DNA of 64,000 nt from Carposina sasakii (Eukaryota; Arthropoda; Insecta; Lepidoptera; Carposinidae), in the NCBI GenBank assembly GCA_014607495.2, contig CP053161.1, forward strand, positions 4,039,115 to 4,103,114, read 5' to 3'. The notes under the pieces are model-generated. The model was not told where the DNA came from, ran no database searches, and saw only the letters and a program-made list of their open reading frames with translations. The translations under genes and the position numbers were made by a program. Every line of letters starts with the position of its first letter. Positions within the stretch are counted from its first letter, which is position 1. This document shows, piece by piece, positions 57,924 to 64,000 of this stretch.

Positions 57924-59539
57924 TTTACGGCTGAGTTTCCAAAGTGGAATGGCCCTGGAGGAGCACGAAGGGATGTCTATAGCCAAGTTTAGCATAGTAT
58001 TTATCTACCACTAGTACCTATACCTAGATATTAGCAAGTATTTTTTACATCTCTATTTCACATTACTCGTAGGTATGTGAAATGTTACCTACATTGCAAA
58101 GAAAAAGTCTTATAAAAAATATCTTACCTAGATACTCGTAGGTATTTACATTTTTCCTATCTTATTATCACACAAAAGAACACTGCCATAACATTACCTA
58201 AAACCCACAATATCGTCATAGATATGTATCAGCCAGCATTTCTGTTAATTTCTGTCGACGTCGACGGTCGTCGGCCATTGTTGTCGAATCAAACAGCCCG
58301 AGGTTTCGAGTTACGTTGAAAGATGAAACGATATCGTTACTGTATTTTACAGAATTAGTCTGAAACGATTTTTATTACTACTAACAAAACGTTTAATTTC
58401 CTTTACACAGTGTTTACAGATTTTATGAAACTGTTATAGAATTTGAATCTTAGGCGTAAATTTTAAGGGGATAGTTGAGATTTTATTATTGAAATAGCGT
58501 TTATATGTAAAGAATCTTGGTTTTTAAGTATTGTACAAAGTTTCAATTATTTGTGACCGCCGACCCGCCTCTGGTTTCATGTTCAGAGAATTTCGTATAA
58601 TTTTATGGATTTGTATAGAAATATCTATGATAGTTATTTGGGTGTTTACTTAAAAAAATGTCTACATCAAATTATACCGCTGGATATTCACGACATTTCG
58701 AAATCTATAGCTTAAAGAATGAGCATGGATGTTTGGTTGTTTGTTAGTCTGTCACGCAAGCCGAACGGATTTTGATGAAACTTACAGTAGTTAGGTATAT
58801 AGCTTACACATCTAGTTAATAGATAGCCCAAGATAGGCCATACAAATATGGGTTGTGGACGGCTGCTAATATTGTTACAATAGGGGATTATCAATTGTAA
58901 CATTAAGAAAAACACTACCACAAATGCATGGGTATAACGCAATTAAATAAGCAGACAAAGTCACAAGAAAATGCGAGTGTAGGCACTTATCATCTGTCTA
59001 AGTATCCGAATATGAAGGTCCACGGATTTTCGCCGAACTAAATAACATTATTGAAACAATGTAAAAGTGACAAAGATACTAGCGCCAACGTATGATGACT
59101 TGATATCTGAAGCGAAGTGTACAATTATACTTTTTTTGTAGACATAAGTTATGCGGCCATGCACATAATCACCTACAGACAGACAGAACGATGATTTGAG
59201 CCAGTCATTTCGTCATGGTGTGACTTGGCTGTACGATTTCGTTTCCGTTGCCTGCTGTTACATAAAACATAAATGTAAATCTTTTAATACTGTTGTTATT
59301 TGTTCTGGTGACCGAGTTTGGGAGTAGTATGAACGGTCGGCACATAAACTAAACGTAGCTATTTATTCGTAGTAGGTAGCTGCCCTAGTTACTGTTAGAT
59401 AGGAAGATTCCAGAGACACTGAGGATGGGGTAGCTAGAACTACAGAATCACAAAAGAGATCTCAGACTTGAAAATTCACAAACATTCATACAAACATTTC
59501 CTACCTATAAATGTGAAAGTAACACTGTCTTGTCCATTT

Positions 59540-59780
59540 GACGGCCGACTGGTCTAGTAGGTAGTGACCCTGCCTGCGACGCCATAGGTCCTGGGTTCGA
59601 ATCCCGGTAGGTGCAAACATTGATATGATGAATATAATCTGTTTGTTTCAGAGTCATGGATGTTTCTATACTTATCTATGTATTTATATACCGTTGCTTA
59701 GTACCCACGACACAAGACCTTAGGGATCTTAATGTAGGACTAGGTTAATGTGTTGGATAGTGTGTGGATATTAAAATAAA
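59540..59780 (+). mobile_element. tRNA-derived SINE S1, well-preserved copy
   Basis: Head GACGGCCGACTGGTCTAGTA, B box GGGTTCGAATCCCGGTAGGT, body TATACCGTTGCTTAGTACCC; AT-rich tail. Confidence 0.88.
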
Positions 59781-60743
59781 ATAGACTTCATTTTAATAAA
59801 AAATAAGGGCTGAAGAAGGTTGAAATCGTAAATTTAGTATACCTACCTTCGGTTGAAATAGACTTCATTAGTGAATTTATTTACCAAATAGGGGATGACA
59901 GTTTTTATGGAAATAACGTCTTTTTTAAAGCTAAAAGCTTGAATTATTTTTGTGGACTTTTGATTAGGTAGGTACATACAATAAAAATAAAAACTCATTG
60001 AGTATGAAATACACGACATTTAAAGTTTGTAAAAAACCCCTGAAGATGATAAAAATGGCAGCCCTCGCGGACGGAATCGCTGGCGTCTACTAGCTTTCTA
60101 AATGGTGCAACTAGACAATAACTTGAGGCTCACTACAAAAAAATCGTACTAACATTTATAGATATCCTTAAAGTCACTACTTATACAACAATTGCTCAGT
60201 ATTTAACTCCCAGGGTGTGCCACTGGAGTCCCTAAGGGCGTCCCACTGAGAGGGCCGGGAAGGGCGGCCCTTATTGTGGGACATTGTCTGTGAAGTGAAT
60301 TAGTTTTGATACATTATGTTGTCGTTAGTAATATACGCTGTTTTATATAGCAGCTTGAACATCATAGACACGGCTGTATTCCCGAAATGCAGGACCGTAA
60401 AGGAGATCTCACAGCCGCGTTCAGCATAGCGGGGACAAGTTGCAAACTTATCGCCGTGAGTATTGGAGAAAATGAGATGGTTGGACTTGGAGAGCTTCTC
60501 TCGGTGTTCCCAGTCGGTTTACTAGAAGGAAGTTTAGCTGCAAGCAAGTAATTACAGTTTGGCAGTATGTTTGTAAGTAGATAGCTGACTAGTTAAGTAC
60601 GAGTAGGTAAGGAGGTGCTATTAAAATGATCCGAACCTACTCATAAGGATGACTCTTTATAAAGTGTACCGAGTAACGACTAACGATTTACTACGGAAAG
60701 CGAGCTGGAATATTTTTTTATTTTATTTTGAAGTATAGGTAAT

Positions 60744-60893
60744 ATGGTCGATTCTGACCGTCACATTTAAACCTAAACCTTAAATTAGTCCTACCTGTCC
60801 CTTTCTCTCTCAGCCATTTATGTTAAAAACTGAGAGGGATAGACCTGACTAAGATTAAGTTTACGTTTATGTTTGACGGTCAGAATCGACCAT
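60744..60893. mobile_element. M1 hairpin MITE with exact 20-bp inverted ends
   Basis: ATGGTCGATTCTGACCGTCA at the left is exactly mirrored by TGACGGTCAGAATCGACCAT at the right. Best copy for defining the family ends. Confidence 0.9.
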
Positions 60894-61826
60894 AATGGTG
60901 GATACTCCTATTTAGGTTAATCTATAGACTGACAATAAACAACAGAAAATAACGTTTGTCTTTTGGAAATGGACTCCTAATTCTTCAAAAAATTCAAGTA
61001 TTATTATGAACACTAGAACAGAGGTCGCCATTAAAATAAACATTGTAATATAAAAGTCAGAATATTATGCACACCAACATAAATATACCCCGTCACAAGT
61101 AATAATTTTTGACATAATCTTTGCCAAGGGGTTAATACAAAATATACATTCGGCCATTTTGTCATTAACCAGTTAGGTACATCCGGATACACAATCCAAC
61201 TACATATACAACTCTAAGTTACGAGCGTAAGGTTTATTTACGCGTATTTGGGTAACCTAATAAATATGGTAGCATGAAGAATGATACATTCTCTATTGTG
61301 AACGATTTCTTTTGTGCGACGACGCTGTGATTATTCTATGTAAATGTTCAAAATGGCGGTCCCCTTGCCGTTAGGTGTGAATGTTTCTGATTTAATATTT
61401 TGTTAATGGAATAAGCTGCCAGGGACGTGAGCTTGCTGGAATAATGGTACCCATTCTAATAAGGGGAGGTTCGGGATTAAAAACATGTAATCCTAGGCAT
61501 AGTATTAATTATTAAGGTAGATCCGGAATTAGTAGACAATAGTATAGGTAGGTTAAGTAGGATCTCGAGTAGGGCATATCAAATATCTAATAAAATACAT
61601 AAGTAAGATATATGGTAGGTTTGTGAATTTGAAAGACTCTATGACACTAATAGTTCGGTTAGGTAGATTAGATAATAGAACGACATTAAGCTTTAAAACT
61701 ACCTTAATAGTTACTTAGCTCTCTGTTCAATAAACATGGACAATATTTTTAAAAATCTGGCCAAGTGCGAGTTGAATTCTATGTCTATGAAAAAATGGCA
61801 AAAATACCATGTTTGTTGAAAATGTA

Positions 61827-62316
61827 TACAGGGTGGAAGTTACAGCCAGGCAAATATTGAAATGCTGTACAAGTACTATTGTGTTGAGTCATATGATAAT
61901 GTTATTACTCGCAGGATAGGAATTTGATTATCAGTAATCTAATAATCTTTGCTCTCCGCGCCAAGTGTATCGGGCGATTATATGACTTATTATAATTAAA
62001 TGGGTTTATTGGTTATTGTGTGACACATTGCTGTTTTTGGGATCACTTGTGACTCTCCATTAGGGTTGATAAGTTATTTGAACTTTTTTGAGGTCAACTT
62101 TTTTTTTGAAAATTGTCTTTTGGTTAAAATTTTATTTTTAAGTCATTATCTAAGGCCTAATTAAACGAAAGATAATATTTTTTCCTGAAAATATGAAAAA
62201 AAAATACCGGAAAATTTTTTAAATTTTCCTGTGAACATTTTCAGTGTTTTCCGACTTAGAATCATGGTCTGAAGTCATAGTATCAATATTTGCCTGGCAG
62301 TCACAAACACCCTGTA
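61827..62316. mobile_element. MITE with TACAGGGTG ends, separate family
   Basis: TACAGGGTGGAAGTTACAGC then CAGGCAAATATTGA is mirrored by TCAATATTTGCCTGGCAGTC then ACAAACACCCTGTA. About 490 bp, AT-rich inside. It abuts the next element end to end. Confidence 0.82.
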
Positions 62317-62827
62317 TACAGGGTGTAACAAAAAGGGTCTGTTAAGCGAAAAGCTATGTAAATAGCCCACTATACAGAGTGATTTTTGGTCGTTAACGTT
62401 CCCGGAAACTACGGAATCTCCTCATAATCACGATCATTTTTCTCCATGGAAGCATAGGTACCTGGGAAGTGTCTGGTTTCCAAAATATTTGGGTCCAAAG
62501 TTGAGTAAATAGACTACATTTTTCTGCATAAACACACTGTAAATTTCACCCGATCAAGTAATTTAAAAAAAAATCCAAAAAATTTACATCGTTTCCCAGC
62601 ATTTTTTTTGGCATAAATTACTTTATTTCATGTATAGAGTACCTACGTACACGAAATTTGAGACTCTAAATCACAACTTTATTTTTCAATATTTTATGAA
62701 AAATCCTGAAATGTGTAAGAATTCTTCATACTATCTGGAAAAATAAACAAGTGTATTCGAGTCTCAAACTCTGTAAGTAGGTTCTCCATAGTGAGCTATT
62801 TACATACCCTTTTTGTTACATCCTGTA
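62317..62827. mobile_element. M5 hairpin MITE with an M4 nested inside
   Basis: M5 ends TACAGGGTGTAACAAAAAGG and CCCTTTTTGTTACATCCTGTA. The left half breaks at AATAGCCCACTATA (about 62373), M4 sequence (CAGAGTGATTTTTGGTCGTT ... TATTTCATGTATAGAGTACC) follows to about 62650, and M5 resumes with GAAATTTGAGACTC. Confidence 0.82.
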
Positions 62828-63491
62828 TACGGGAGCCGATTTAATCTGTTTTTAGTACCTATTTGTTGTTATAGAGCAGCAACAGAAATACATAGGTACA
62901 TACATACATATAATTATGCCATTATCCCTTACGAGGTAGGCAGAGCACCAAGGGCCGATAGAACCACATGGTGTCACTTCTGACCAATTTTTGAGAGTAT
63001 AGTTGAGATGTACAAGTACTAAATACATTATTTGTGAAAATTTTAACTGTCTAGCTAGCTTTCTTAGTTTATGAGAGGTGCCTTATTACAGATAGACAGA
63101 CAGACGGACACAGGAGTTTTGGTTAGTATATTCTACTTTCTTTTCTTAAAATAAGGAAAATACATGATAAGAAAAACATCATAGTTGCTTTGTTACTTGG
63201 ATACAAAGGTAGAGTCAAATGTTACCTCGTTAAACATAGACATACGACACCTAAACTAGAAGACATTATCTAATGATCAGCCACCAGAAGGGTTTCCAAT
63301 TCTCTAGGGTTGGGATGAAGGAAGGGCTAACAGGAGATGGTCGAACAACTTTTATTTACGGCAGATACATAGAATTGATTTTGTGCGGAAGATGACGGGG
63401 ACTACGATAAGAGGTAATAAGTGCACCTATTTGGGGAGGGAGACCTTTGATCAGCAGTTGACTGCAATGCGTACGGCGCGATTTTACAATA

Positions 63492-63663
63492 CAAGGTCTT
63501 GTGTCGTGGCTGGCTAGGCACCACCACTGGGCAACGGTGTATACGAGTATAGATAAATACTATCTAAGTATAGAAACATCATCGTTTCCACATACCAGTA
63601 TTAAAACCCAGGACCTATAGCGTCGCAGACAGGGTTACTATAGTAACTACATCAGTCGGCCGT
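63492..63663 (-). mobile_element. tRNA-derived SINE S1, reverse, decayed
   Basis: Reverse body (AAGGTCTTGTGTCGTGG), degenerate B box (TAAAACCCAGGACCTATAGC) and head end CAGTCGGCCGTG. Confidence 0.75.
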
Positions 63664-64000
63664 GAAATGTTGTACTAATCAGTTTAAAACGTTTCTAAAA
63701 CCGACGCGTGCGCGATTAGAAACAAATTAATGTTACATACATTTTTTCCACATACATTATTGCATCTCCAATATGTTTTTCCTTTATGGGACTGACTTTA
63801 GGGTTTACCATTTGCTCACAAAACTGCTTCTAATTCGATAATTTATTTAAGCACTGCCGAAACAAGAAGGCTCAGGTTACAACCTAACGTGGTTATTCCG
63901 CCCAATTACCGGCCCGGCCGTTACCGGATAAATACGGTTAATTCCAGGTTGATCTGGATTCGATTACACTGGACAATAATAGATGTTTTTGTTGAATTTG

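Larger units (their letters stand above)
52393..64000. other. Gene-free region with interspersed repeats
   Basis: No protein or RNA gene could be supported on either strand; all frames are short and unlike known families. Repeats seen: the palindrome 53866-54230, M4 (57567-57923), S1 (59540-59780, 63492-63663), a Helitron-like end (about 60062-60094), M1 (60744-60893), and a run of MITEs at 61827-62827. 54.3-57.5 kb and 58-59.5 kb show nothing distinctive. It could be intergenic or a long intron of a gene outside the window. Confidence 0.6.

Noticed and set aside
60362..60547. 61-codon minus-strand frame at 60362
   Set aside because: The sequence resembles degenerate repeats near 12455 and 48370 (CATGGCTGTG, GGAGATC-type words) and has no recognisable fold.

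Overview
The window reads as nuclear DNA of an insect, most likely a butterfly or moth. Every gene is an insect ortholog with short GT-AG introns. The non-coding DNA is AT-rich and packed with small transposons, including the family carrying CAGCCTATTGCAGTCCACTG, which I know from Lepidoptera. There is no bacterial, phage or CRISPR content. The species assignment is inference; the gene families rest on protein motifs and on exon junctions that join in frame.

Layout. 1-99: C-terminal end of ribosomal protein S13 (+). 929-1483: TM2D2/amaretto (-), divergent from SCYL2, a six-exon pseudokinase (4783-9293, +). 9.3-15.3 kb: no gene, layered MITEs. 15268-18982: a four-exon SLC16-like transporter (-). 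19808-23713: Van Gogh/strabismus, five exons (+). 23.7-28.6 kb: repeats. 28637-30852: a two-exon, single-pass leucine-rich-repeat membrane protein (-). 31466-51962: Integrator subunit 7 in 18 exons (-), whose introns hold SINEs, MITEs, Helitron-like pieces, a THAP-domain fragment and a decayed CR1/Jockey-like LINE. 52.4-64 kb: no gene recognised, only repeats.

The genes do not form a pathway: translation (RpS13), a Notch/amyloid-linked membrane protein (TM2D2), clathrin traffic (SCYL2), solute transport, planar cell polarity (Vang), cell-surface LRR and snRNA 3' processing (IntS7).

The most interesting structure is in the repeats and in IntS7. (1) A poly(A)-tailed retroposon has six copies here; five lie directly upstream of the start codons of TM2D2, SCYL2 and IntS7, all in the sense orientation with the tail facing the gene. 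(2) Three IntS7 exons (7, 10, 15) each carry a partial tandem duplicate on their 3' side: one split by a MITE, one differing mainly at synonymous sites, one nearly identical. (3) IntS7 has a GC-AG intron, a one-base frame conflict at exon 3 and a MITE 17 nt from a splice acceptor. (4) Several nested insertions give clear target-site duplications and relative ages.
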